Positions 9,173 through 18,400 of a stretch of 64,000 bases of DNA are shown piece by piece. The position numbers and the translations under genes are program-made. Origin of the DNA: Pelosinus fermentans (GTDB taxonomy: Bacteria > Bacillota > Negativicutes > DSM-13327). Each line of letters starts with the position of its first letter. Positions within the stretch are counted from its first letter, which is position 1. A model generated the notes under the pieces. It had not been told where the DNA came from and made no database searches. It saw only the letters and a program-made list of their open reading frames with translations. Where the stretch lies: contig DJJR01000068.1 of NCBI GenBank assembly GCA_002434245.1, positions 1 to 64,000 on the forward strand, written 5' to 3'.

Positions 9173-9439
9173 GTGCAGGATAACTTTTTAAATAAATATC
9201 GCGAAATTGGCAGACGAATAGCCTTTTATCGCAACAAGCGTGGAATATCTCAAGAATCTCTTGGTGAAAAGATTAATTACAGTAAAAGCTACATAAGTAA
9301 AATTGAAGCACCAAATTCAGATGTCCCTTATTCGTTGGACATTTTATTTGCAATTGCTGCGGGCTTACAGCTTGACCCAGTAATTTTTCTAGTGCCAATT
9401 AACGAAGAGGGCTTTGAAAAGTATAGATTGGATAAATAG
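9173..9439 (+). CDS. Small Xre-family transcriptional regulator
   Basis: This protein of about 88 residues consists almost entirely of a Cro/C1-type helix-turn-helix (REIGRRIAFYRNKRGISQESLGEKINYSKSYISKIE). A short LDILFAIAAGLQLDP segment completes the five-helix domain. A GTG at 9173, 8 nt after AGAGG, is the better start; a GTG at 9164 overlaps the ribosome site. No toxin or phage gene is adjacent, so it looks like a free-standing regulator. It may bind the GCAATAT repeats in its own upstream region. Its target genes are unknown. Confidence 0.8.
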   Translation: MQDNFLNKYREIGRRIAFYRNKRGISQESLGEKINYSKSYISKIEAPNSDVPYSLDILFAIAAGLQLDPVIFLVPINEEGFEKYRLDK

Positions 9440-9496
9440 AACTGTTAAAATTATTAACCGTTATTTATACCTCATTTAACAATTTAAAACAAAAAT

Positions 9497-9543
9497 ATAA
9501 GGACAGCCTTAGTCATTTTTTTATTGACAGAGGTTGTCCTTAT
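9497..9543 (+). terminator. Hairpin after the Xre gene
   Basis: ATAAGGACA (9497-9505) pairs with TGTCCTTAT (9535-9543), with further imperfect pairing inside. It lies about 60 bp after the Xre stop codon. Confidence 0.5.
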
Positions 9544-9636
9544 GACGTTATGTAATTCGAAAGCACCGTATTAATTGGTAATGGCACCGCTCCCGGGGTT
9601 TGAAATAGTGCTGTTAATAAATAGATTATAAAGAAA

Positions 9637-9648
9637 GGGACCGTCCCC
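9637..9648. repeat. GGGACCGTCCCC palindromic motif
   Basis: A short GC-rich palindrome sits in an otherwise AT-rich gap between the Xre gene and the MFS gene. Similar motifs occur at about 225 and, in longer form, at 20323. Motifs of this type are common around IS200-like/RAYT elements in Firmicutes, but no transposase is present here. Confidence 0.4.
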
Positions 9649-9728
9649 GCAACAAGCCTCGGTACAGCCTATCTTCCAATCTTCGCCATCCCCCATAATT
9701 GTAGTAATTTAAGTATGCTCGTGGACGA

Positions 9729-10904
9729 TCACGTTATACCATCTTTGTTCGCAAAGGAGTGTTCTTTTCTCGGGAGTGTCATTAGTACTAGTAAAGCAAG
9801 TATTAACATCACAACAGCAAAAAGGCTCGGAGCTACGATGTTGAAGTTTTTTTGAAGATACGCTGCGACAATAGGTCCTATGATCTGTCCCAAGGCATAT
9901 ACGGTTGTCAATTCTCCGATAGCCTGTAATTGAGCCTTCGGCCTTACCCGGGATGCCAGGGTAATTGTCAGACTGGTTATCCCCATAAAGGTTCCGCCAA
10001 ATAAAGCACCTCCTGCCAAAGTACTAACCTGACTTGGAATGATAACTGGCAGAAGAATTCCCAGAGCCTGCACCCCATAGGCCAGCATCAAGCTCACTTT
10101 TATACTTGTCTTTTTAGCAATTTGCGCCCAAAGATATGCCGATGGGGCTGCCGCCAAGCCTATTAATATCCAACTTTGATTTGCAATATGGCTGAGTTCA
10201 GGCATTGATTTTATCATTTGCACAATGAATGTGGCTGTAATAATATAGCCAATACCCTCAAGCCCGTAACTGATAAGAAGAACGTACCACTCATAATCCC
10301 TTACAAACTTATCTTTGGTTCGTATCTGACCTGACTCCCCAGCTTCAGGGCACGACGCTTTCGACAGAGTATACCACGCAGCGGCTCCAAAGATACTTCC
10401 ACCCAGTGCTAAGCCCTGCCAGCTGGCTGTCCAGCCACCCAAGATATCAAACATGGGTACAAATATTCCAGTAAATGCAATGCCAATACCAACGCCACTA
10501 TAAAGATATCCTGCCCAATCACTTCGTCCTTGTCCCAAAGTAACGCTTGAGGCGACGACAAATAAAATTGCGCTAAGAAACCCAGACAGCAGCCTTAGCA
10601 AGGACCAAAGTAAATCATTTAACGTGAGTGGTATAGCGATCAGCAACAGGATACTGGCAACGATTCCCCCACCTAACCAGGTTCGTAAATGTTTTCTGAC
10701 CCACTGCTTCCGTGAGATATAGGCCCCAATCAAATAGCCCAGATAGTTTGCAGAAGCCATCACTGCAATATCCCATTCCGTTACGCCAATATCTCTTTGC
10801 ATCAGTGGAATAATTGGCGTAAACCCAAATCGCGAAATCCCCATAGCTAAGCTCAAGGCGCAAATTCCACCTACAAGAGTAAAAATATTTCGGTTATTTT
10901 TGAT
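9729..10904 (-). CDS. YbfB/YjiJ-type MFS transporter with non-standard start
   Basis: This protein has about 391 residues and 12 predicted helices. The LAMGISRFGFTPIIPLMQ motif is characteristic of the YbfB/YjiJ (MFS_4) family, whose substrates are mostly unknown. The longest frame from a usual start codon is a TTG at about 10856, which would cut into the first helix. The family-like sequence IKNNRNIFTLVGGICALSLAMG continues upstream to an ATC at 10902-10904, and a strong GGAGGT lies 6 nt before it. The gene therefore either starts at a rare ATC codon or has lost its ATG. It is divergent from a LysR gene that probably controls it. Confidence 0.75.
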   Translation of the reverse strand: MKNNRNIFTLVGGICALSLAMGISRFGFTPIIPLMQRDIGVTEWDIAVMASANYLGYLIGAYISRKQWVRKHLRTWLGGGIVASILLLIAIPLTLNDLLWSLLRLLSGFLSAILFVVASSVTLGQGRSDWAGYLYSGVGIGIAFTGIFVPMFDILGGWTASWQGLALGGSIFGAAAWYTLSKASCPEAGESGQIRTKDKFVRDYEWYVLLISYGLEGIGYIITATFIVQMIKSMPELSHIANQSWILIGLAAAPSAYLWAQIAKKTSIKVSLMLAYGVQALGILLPVIIPSQVSTLAGGALFGGTFMGITSLTITLASRVRPKAQLQAIGELTTVYALGQIIGPIVAAYLQKNFNIVAPSLFAVVMLILALLVLMTLPRKEHSFANKDGIT

Positions 10905-10922
10905 ATTGTCACCTCCTAGCCA

Positions 10923-10994
10923 AGTAATATAATTATATGTTACTATAAAGAACCGACTAAAAGAAGCGATTCATTTCTATTTCCGCAATCGCTT
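10923..10994. promoter_or_regulatory. Divergent promoter region with LysR-type sites
   Basis: Two dyads lie between the divergent MFS and LysR genes. One is an imperfect palindrome AGTAATATAATTATATGTTACT-like (10923-10944). The other is a perfect AAGCGATT (10965-10972) / AATCGCTT (10987-10994) pair. Such paired dyads are usual LysR binding sites. Confidence 0.5.
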
Positions 10995-11017
10995 TTATCT
11001 ATGGGAGGCTAATAAAG

Positions 11018-11884
11018 ATGGATTTAGACGATATAAAAGTATTCCGCGAAGTAGCATTACATGGTTCTATGACTCAAGCAGCGGAAACACTAGGGTACGC
11101 ACAATCCAGTATCACTGCACGCATACGAAAGCTAGAAGCAAACTTAAAAGTGGATTTATTTTATCGTAATACAAAAGGAGTGCAGCTCACTCCCTCCGGT
11201 CAAATTTTCCTGGAATACGGGTTAAAGATTACCCAACTTACGGAAGAATTATACCGCTTCCTGAGTCCAGGTGCGGTTCCAAGCGGCTTACTGCGAATTG
11301 GCTCTATGGAAACAACAGCCGCCATTCGTTTGCCTGCGCTGCTCAAAAAATACCATTCTTTATATGATAAGGTTGAATTATCACTTCAGACTGGGCCTAC
11401 CGAATACTTAATGAATCAGGTTCTGAATTACGAGCTCGATTTGGCCTTTGTTGCCGCCCCTGTTAACCATCCTGAGATCAATGAAATCGAAAGCTTTAGA
11501 GAAGAAATGGTTCTGATTGCCGAGAAAAAAGAAAATATCCAGGATATTTTGGATATTATAAAAAACAGAACGATATTAGTTTTCCGCCTTGGCTGCTCTT
11601 ATCGATCATTGCTTGAGCAATATCTATTGGAAAGTAAATCGATCCCCTTGAGGCGTTTTGAATTTGGCTCTCTGGAGGCTATTATTGGCGGCGTATCAGC
11701 TGGTATCGGAATCTCCCTATTGCCTAGGTCAGTTGTAGAAGATAAGCTTCAGTCAGGCGTTCTAATCGCTTATGAGCTGCCAGCTCATCTACGAATTTGC
11801 ACAACAATGCTAATCCAGCGAAAAGATGTGATACAAACGGCAGCCATGGCTAATTTTGTTGATTTAATAAGTACCGCACATTAA
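11018..11884 (+). CDS. LysR-family transcriptional regulator
   Basis: This 288-residue protein has an N-terminal winged helix-turn-helix (MDLDDIKVFREVALHGSMTQAAETLGYAQSSITARIRKLE) and a C-terminal effector-binding fold from about 90. Length and layout are standard. A GGGAGG site lies before the ATG. It is divergent from the YbfB-type transporter gene, with two dyads between them, so the most likely role is inducer-dependent control of that transporter. The effector is unknown. Confidence 0.88.
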   Translation: MDLDDIKVFREVALHGSMTQAAETLGYAQSSITARIRKLEANLKVDLFYRNTKGVQLTPSGQIFLEYGLKITQLTEELYRFLSPGAVPSGLLRIGSMETTAAIRLPALLKKYHSLYDKVELSLQTGPTEYLMNQVLNYELDLAFVAAPVNHPEINEIESFREEMVLIAEKKENIQDILDIIKNRTILVFRLGCSYRSLLEQYLLESKSIPLRRFEFGSLEAIIGGVSAGIGISLLPRSVVEDKLQSGVLIAYELPAHLRICTTMLIQRKDVIQTAAMANFVDLISTAH

Positions 11885-12032
11885 TGCTTTTTAAGGAAAG
11901 AACAATCATGCATATAAATACCTATTGTTTCAATATCATTTATAGATCCTTTTTTAATACAATGGTATAATTATACTATTTATATTACCTTTTAAAAGAA
12001 ATAATAAATAAGTACAAAAGGAAAATAACAGT

Positions 12033-12842
12033 ATGGAACAATCAAAGCTTATTGAAATGATAAGGAATAATCCTAATGCCATCGCATATGTCAATCATCC
12101 TACAGACGAGATGAAGTTGTTGGCCATTAAAAAAAATGGACTTACGTTACAATATATAGCCAATCCAACTAGAGAGATGCAAGAACTAGCTATGGACAAT
12201 AATGCTCGTGCCATTCAATTTATCAATAATCCTACAGAAAAAATGATGTTACAAGCGATAGATGCTGGATGGACTAATTTAGAGTATATAAAAAATCCAA
12301 CTGACACGTTAATTCAATTAGCTATCCAGCAAGCTGGATGGGCGATTAAATATGTTACCAATCCAAGTGAGGAATTGCAATTATTAGCTGTAAGAAAAAA
12401 TTACGATGCAATTAAATTTATAAAAGAACCTTACGAAAGTGTACAAGAAGAGGCTGTAAGAATCAGTTATGATGCATTACGCTATATTAATTCTCCTACA
12501 CATCATGCAGAGCTTATCGCTGTCAAGAACGACGAGAGGGCAATTCGGCTTATATCTGATTTAGATAAAGATAAAGTATTAGAATTCTTGAAAGTAAATA
12601 TTTTAGTGATTAAATACGTTATGAAAGAAATAGAACTATCTAAAGATGAACTAGAACAAGTGCTAAAGGAAGCATTATCAAATGAAGATATTGAAGAAAA
12701 ATATGTTAGAGATTTTTTAAATTGCAGTATGATAGATAAAAACAGTGACAGTCTACCAATGGATAAGTTACGGTTTATTTATACCTATGGAAGCAAAAAG
12801 GCAAAAAAAATAGCGGTAGATGAAAAACTGAAGATAAAATAG
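12033..12842 (+). CDS. 22-residue-repeat protein linked to MoxR-VWA genes
   Basis: This 269-residue protein is built from about eight tandem 22-residue repeats (residues 14-189) with the pattern xxAIxYIxNPTxExxxLAIxxN. They resemble the DUF4116-type helical repeats. The remaining ~80 residues are charged and helical. No enzyme motif or signal peptide is visible. The gene sits 12 bp before a MoxR AAA ATPase and then a VWA protein, all on one strand, so it is probably the adaptor or target-recognition part of that ATPase system. The function itself is unknown, and the assignment rests on operon context and repeat structure. Confidence 0.75.
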   Translation: MEQSKLIEMIRNNPNAIAYVNHPTDEMKLLAIKKNGLTLQYIANPTREMQELAMDNNARAIQFINNPTEKMMLQAIDAGWTNLEYIKNPTDTLIQLAIQQAGWAIKYVTNPSEELQLLAVRKNYDAIKFIKEPYESVQEEAVRISYDALRYINSPTHHAELIAVKNDERAIRLISDLDKDKVLEFLKVNILVIKYVMKEIELSKDELEQVLKEALSNEDIEEKYVRDFLNCSMIDKNSDSLPMDKLRFIYTYGSKKAKKIAVDEKLKIK

Positions 12843-12854
12843 GTGGGAGATATC

Positions 12855-13973
12855 ATGAATTTTACAGATACATTAAAAAGTGTTGATTTAGTACTAGCTA
12901 CTGGAGAAGTACCATTAATCGTTGGGGAAAGCGGCATCGGAAAAACAGTGTTAGCCAAGGAAATTGCGAATAAAAATAAATGGAGCTTCATTGTTATTGA
13001 TGGAAATCTCCTTAAAGAAGGTGAAATAGGCGGTCTTCCAACGATAGAATCTTATACCAGAATAAATCATCATGGGGATAAAGTTGAAAAGAAAACAACA
13101 GTATATGCCGTTCATAATAAACTAAGGGAAATTGATGAAGAAATAGCGAAAGGGAAAACAGTTCTTTTATTTATCGACGAGATCAATCGTTGTGAACATA
13201 CCGTGCAGCAGGAACTTATGAATTTAATATTAAATAGAGAGATTAATGGATATAAGCTGCATGAAAGTGTAAAAATTGTAGCAGCTATGAATCCTTCCAG
13301 TAAATACGGTGCGGATTTTGATTATCAAGTGGTAGATATGGATGTAGCGCAAGAAAACCGCTTTGTGTGGTTACACATGGAACCTGATTATATGCAGTGG
13401 TTAGACTGGGCCATAGATGCAGGCATTGAGCAAAAGGTTATCGAGTTTATTTCCACCTTCCCAGAATATTTGCATAAAAAAAGCGAAGATGATATAAGAG
13501 CAACACCAAGAAGCTATGAACGAATTTCTGGTATTTATAAAATTTATAAGCAGAAAAAAGATTCCATACCCAGGTCTGTATTTTTAAATGTTATCAGAGG
13601 AAATGTAGGAAAACTGATTGCAGAAGAGTTTGTTAACTTTGTTGAATCCGATTATAGCACCCTACTCTCTTATGAAGATGTGTTTTCAGGAAATGCTCTG
13701 CATGAATCCGTCAGAGAAAAAATTAAAAATGAAAGCCATACAAGGCTTTATCTAGCTGCAAAGAATATTCTTAAACATTTAGAAGCAACTCTAAAGAATG
13801 GTGTTCATGACACAAGTTTTACGATTGACAGACTGATTGAATTCTTGAAACTATATCCTGTAGATCTAATGATAGGAATCATGAAGGATATAAAAAATAG
13901 TTATATTGAAGTATACAAATACGCCATAGAAAATGAAGCTTTTGTGGAAGCCTATTTTGAATCTTATGTATAA
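12855..13973 (+). CDS. MoxR-type AAA+ ATPase
   Basis: This is a 372-residue AAA+ protein of the MoxR/RavA class. Visible motifs are Walker A GESGIGKT (24-31), Walker B LLFIDEINR with Asp108-Glu109, and sensor 1 Asn in AAMNPSSKYG (about 146). The ATG at 12855 follows GGGAG at 5-nt spacing; a GTG 12 nt earlier is less likely. MoxR ATPases act with VWA proteins as chaperones or activators of protein complexes. The next gene encodes such a VWA partner 14 bp downstream. The upstream repeat protein would be a third member. Confidence 0.85.
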   Translation: MNFTDTLKSVDLVLATGEVPLIVGESGIGKTVLAKEIANKNKWSFIVIDGNLLKEGEIGGLPTIESYTRINHHGDKVEKKTTVYAVHNKLREIDEEIAKGKTVLLFIDEINRCEHTVQQELMNLILNREINGYKLHESVKIVAAMNPSSKYGADFDYQVVDMDVAQENRFVWLHMEPDYMQWLDWAIDAGIEQKVIEFISTFPEYLHKKSEDDIRATPRSYERISGIYKIYKQKKDSIPRSVFLNVIRGNVGKLIAEEFVNFVESDYSTLLSYEDVFSGNALHESVREKIKNESHTRLYLAAKNILKHLEATLKNGVHDTSFTIDRLIEFLKLYPVDLMIGIMKDIKNSYIEVYKYAIENEAFVEAYFESYV

Positions 13974-13987
13974 TCAGGTGATAATGT

Positions 13988-15397
13988 ATGGAAACTTATT
14001 TTGAAACCCAGGTAAACGGGCTTTATGAAAAAGCATATAAAATTATTACTCTTTTTTTAAAAGCAAAACGTGAAGGCGATCATTCTCAGATACAGATTCC
14101 AGAAGATTTTAAAAAAGAGTTTTTTAGCCTTGTCGACAAAGTGAATGTAAGTCTTATGGAAGACAAAGATAATTTCTATGGGTACTTTTTGTTTCAAATG
14201 TCCAAAGAAATACGCTTCGATATCAGCAGTCCTACTGCTGTGAATTTTAAAGGAGCGAAATATGTTATCTACTTTAATCCCATTATTTTTTTAACTCTTA
14301 CTATAAAACAAATGGAAAGTACACTTAAGCATGAGATACTCCATATAGTCTCGATGCATTTAATCAGAGCAAAAGAAATTCAGCGCAGCTATAGTACCTT
14401 GGCGACTAATATCGCAATGGATATCGTAGTAAATACCTATTTAGACCACCTGCCCCCCTATGCTACTACCTTAGAATGGGTAAATTTAAATTATTCTTTG
14501 AAACTCTTGCCATTTGAGTCTTTTGAATATTATGTGGAAAAGATTCAAACTGCCATAGATTTACTAGAAGAAGATCCAGATGCAGCAGAGGATGATAGTA
14601 ATAAAGATGAACTAATAGAACTGAATTATGATCCTGAAAAAACCCATGATATTTGGGAAGATTCCAGTGAGCTGGATGAACAAACGCTCAAAGAATTTAC
14701 GGAGAAGTTTATTGATGCTTCGCAAAAAGGCAATATTCCAAACTATTTAGAAAATCTGATATTATCACTTAAAAACAGCAAGGGTGAACTGCCTTGGAAT
14801 TTGTATCTTAAGAGGTTAATGGGAACAGTTGAAAGTAATCAGAAGAAGAAGATTATAACAAGAAGAAATCGCAGACAGCCCGACCGCTTTGATTTAAGAG
14901 GCCAGCTTAGAAGTCATAAAGCAAAAATTGTTGTTGCCCTTGACATAAGTGGAAGCATTAGTGACGAGGAATTTAATCAAGCGATGAAAGAAGTACTCAG
15001 TATCGTGAAAAATTACAATCATGAAATTACGATTGTAGAATGTGATAGTGAAATTAGACGTGTGTATAAAGTCAAATCCGTCAAGGATATAAAAGCTAGA
15101 ATGAATATAAGAGGAGGCACTAGATTTACGCCAGTTTTTGAATATGCGAATACTAAAAAGATTAATCTGTTAGTGTATTTTACGGATGGCAAAGGTGAAG
15201 ATAAGCTTCTCTCCATACCTAAGGGATATAAAACATTATGGATTATTTCAGGGAGAGAAGATACTCTTTCATTAAAAGAACCTTATGGAGCAGTTAGAAA
15301 ACTTAACATTATTGAAATAAAAGACAATTCATCAGATATACGTGATGGTGCAAGAGATGGATATTCAATGAATTACCAAGAAAAACTCCATATTTAA
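13988..15397 (+). CDS. VWA-like protein with HExxH metallopeptidase domain (DUF2201 type)
   Basis: This is a 469-residue cytosolic protein. The N-terminal part carries a zinc-peptidase-like HEILH motif (115-119) in LKHEILHIVSMHL. The C-terminal part is a VWA-like fold with the MIDAS motif DISGS (319-323), a later GGTRFTP threonine and YFTDGKGED. An acidic linker (about 190-245) joins them. This matches the DUF2201/COG3864 predicted peptidases that are often paired with MoxR ATPases, as here. Whether it cuts proteins is unproven. The repeat protein, MoxR and this gene form a compact operon ending at the terminator at 15421. Confidence 0.85.
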   Translation: METYFETQVNGLYEKAYKIITLFLKAKREGDHSQIQIPEDFKKEFFSLVDKVNVSLMEDKDNFYGYFLFQMSKEIRFDISSPTAVNFKGAKYVIYFNPIIFLTLTIKQMESTLKHEILHIVSMHLIRAKEIQRSYSTLATNIAMDIVVNTYLDHLPPYATTLEWVNLNYSLKLLPFESFEYYVEKIQTAIDLLEEDPDAAEDDSNKDELIELNYDPEKTHDIWEDSSELDEQTLKEFTEKFIDASQKGNIPNYLENLILSLKNSKGELPWNLYLKRLMGTVESNQKKKIITRRNRRQPDRFDLRGQLRSHKAKIVVALDISGSISDEEFNQAMKEVLSIVKNYNHEITIVECDSEIRRVYKVKSVKDIKARMNIRGGTRFTPVFEYANTKKINLLVYFTDGKGEDKLLSIPKGYKTLWIISGREDTLSLKEPYGAVRKLNIIEIKDNSSDIRDGARDGYSMNYQEKLHI

Positions 15398-15420
15398 TTT
15401 TCACAAACCCAATAAAGCGA

Positions 15421-15464
15421 AAGACACCTTCCAAATTCTCACAAGATTTGGAAGGTGTCTTTTT
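15421..15464. terminator. Bidirectional terminator
   Basis: AAGACACCTTCCAAAT (15421-15436) pairs with ATTTGGAAGGTGTCTT (from 15446), followed by a T run on the plus strand. It separates the VWA operon from the convergent dynamin gene. Confidence 0.85.
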
Positions 15465-15492
15465 GCGAATCGTTCATTCCTGCATTCATTTT

Positions 15493-18400
15493 TTAGTTGT
15501 TAAATTCTGTTAAGCTTTGCTGAATTGCGATTAACTGCTCAGTTGGAACTCCGCCATCTAAAGCGGAGAGCAAACTTAAATAAAATTCATCTGTCTGTTC
15601 CGCCATGTGCGAGATTAGCTTTTCAAGCTCTCCCTCTATGACATTTCCATATAACGTCTGTATCCGTTTTTGTTCATTCTGTAAATACGCATCTGCTGCA
15701 GAGCTCAGCACACGATACATCTCGTCACTCATTAATTTACTTTCATTTTTTTCGAAAAATGATTTTGGATTTTTAAAATAAGTCATTGCTTTGGAAAATA
15801 ACCCGTATTGAATATCTTTGAAAGCGACTTCAAAATCAATTTGTGCTTTATTCTCAAATTCAAAAAGGGAAAAAGATAAATCCGGATTTATCTCAAGAAT
15901 CCGTTCGACAAGCACTCTTTGATACTCTGCTGTTATTCTTTCAGCAAAGCGATCCAGTCTTACTGTCGTTGCTCTCATTTCCTGGGCAAAGTCAAAGCCA
16001 ATTTGTTCGAGTAATTCCTCCAGCGCATTCTGCAAAACTTTCTTCAGATTACGACCATCATCACGTAACACTGTAGGATTGAATGCTTCTTTAAAGAAAT
16101 CCGTAAAACGTAAAAATACCCGTTGCTTAATGTAATAAACTAATTCTTCTGTTTCCTGATGCAGGCGATTTTTTAAATCTTGTGCCGTCTGCTGCATAAG
16201 AATTGCGTTTATACCCGCTTTCTGGGCGACCATATTTTCCCGTTTTTGCTTCTTAACTTCCGCATCTTCTTTGGTACTATCAATGAGCTTCCCTACTAAA
16301 TGAGAAACACGATTTAGTTCATTTTCGGATGCCCGAGCTGCCAGGTTAGACAAATCATTGGTAATAAAATGATAAAAAGCTTCCTCAAAATCTGGCATTC
16401 CTGAAACAGGAAGGGTTGTCCTTTCCTCTTTTTCTTTCAGTGCCTGTAGACTTGATAATGGATATAAGTGAGGATTTCGGACTCCATATTTTATTAGCTG
16501 CTCGTGGACATATAGGGTAACGGTTTCCTTTTCTTCCTCATTATCAGCCAAATCAATGGCATTTATCATAAAAAACATTTTATCTAATTGGAATGAATCT
16601 TTCACACGCCCCAACTGAATCAAAAACTCCCGATCGGCTTTTGAAAATGCATGATTATAGTAGGTTACAAACAATATAGCATCTGAATTTTTGATAAAGT
16701 CAAAGGCCACTCCCGTGTGACGGGCATTAATGGAATCCGCCCCCGGAGTATCAACCAGAGTAATGCCACTGCGGGTTAGTGGACAATCATAATACAGATC
16801 AATCCATTCAACAAAGCAGGATTTTTCTTCTACTGCAACATAATCACTAAATTCGGTTATTGTTTTTTTGAGTATTGTACCTAGCTGTTCGCTAAAGGCA
16901 GTATAGCCCCGGGTAAATGCCTGCAAAAAAGCATAATTTGTCTTCTCGGCTGCCCCCTGCTGTCCCAATTGCTCATTGAGCTTCTCTATCTTTGTCCTTG
17001 CATCGGCTAAGCTCTCTCCATGAAAATCAAATAGTTTCAAGGCATGATTGACCTCTTCGAGCATTACACGTTCTTCTTTAAGCTTAATGAGAACAGTCCC
17101 ATGTGAATAGGACTCATTGACCGGCTTAATTTTGTTGATTGCCGCTGTCATTGGATTTGGTGAAACAGGTAATACTCTTTCTCCGATTAACGCATTCGCA
17201 AAAGAAGATTTGCCAGCACTAAATGCTCCAAATAAGGCAACCGTAAAACCTTTATGATCTAATCGATCCGCTTTTTCCTTCAGTTCACCTGCAAGCTTTT
17301 TAAAGCCCGGCAATCCCTGAACCAGCTGCGCTGTCTTCTTTAATTTTTCAGCTGTCTGTTTCATCCGGTCTGAGGCGTTAGCGGGTAATGGAGTTTTTTC
17401 TTTTGGAATCGGCTTGTTCATCGGGAGACTGGATTTTTTCTGTACCTCTGGAGCCTGCCCGGTTTCCCCATAAACGATCTCAAATTCCTCTTCTTTCAGA
17501 TCAAACAAATGAAAACGGTCATCCTCTATCTCAGTTGCCCTGTTAAGCAGCATTTCCAGCGACCTTTGCTCAAGACTCTCAGCTGATTCATATTTTTCCA
17601 CCTGCTCAAGCGCGGTGATATACCGCTCTAGGCTTGCTGATTTTTGGGTTATTCTTGCTTGAAGGGCTGCATTTCTTTCCTGCAGGGCATTGAGCATTTT
17701 GCTCTTAAGCTCAGCTAAAGAGCTTTTAGCCAATAGTTTAATTGCAGTTGCCACATTATCCGTATAATTTATAACAGAAGTGTCAGATAAGAATGCCCCC
17801 GATTTTACAGCGGATTCTAATAAGTCCTTTGAAAAATGAACATTGAAACTCTGGATTTTGGCAAGCAGTTCTTCATTGGAGATCCCTTTGTCCCTTAAAA
17901 AGCGCAGCAGAAAATCACGAAGGTGCCACTCTATCTGTGATTTTGTTTTTTCGAGTATTCCATGGTAAAAGAGATTCAGTCTTTCTTCTCTTGCAGCTAA
18001 GGTTTTTTGTTTGGTAAACAGCCATCCAACCTTAAAATCGCCCTGACACGATTCAAGATAGCCTTCAGCAAGGGCTCTGGTTTCAAAGGGCATCAAATAG
18101 GCATTTGCCATGATTTTATTAACCTCGGCATCAAATTCGCTTTCTGCTTTCTCCGGCCCCTCACCTAAAGCCTTTTTCTCTTCACTCAGTCGGTTGTAGT
18201 TATCTGCTAGCTCTTCCTGCTCTCCAGCAGATAATTCATTTAAGATATTCTTGAACGGCTCTAGCTCCAGATCATTCTTTTTCTTTGTTATATCCAAATG
18301 GTCTTTGATGATTTTTTGCAGGGAATGAAAAATAGATTGGAGGAGTAAGCCGTCTTTCTCCTTTAAGCGCTCGGCCAAAAAAGCCTGCAGCTCTGGAAAC

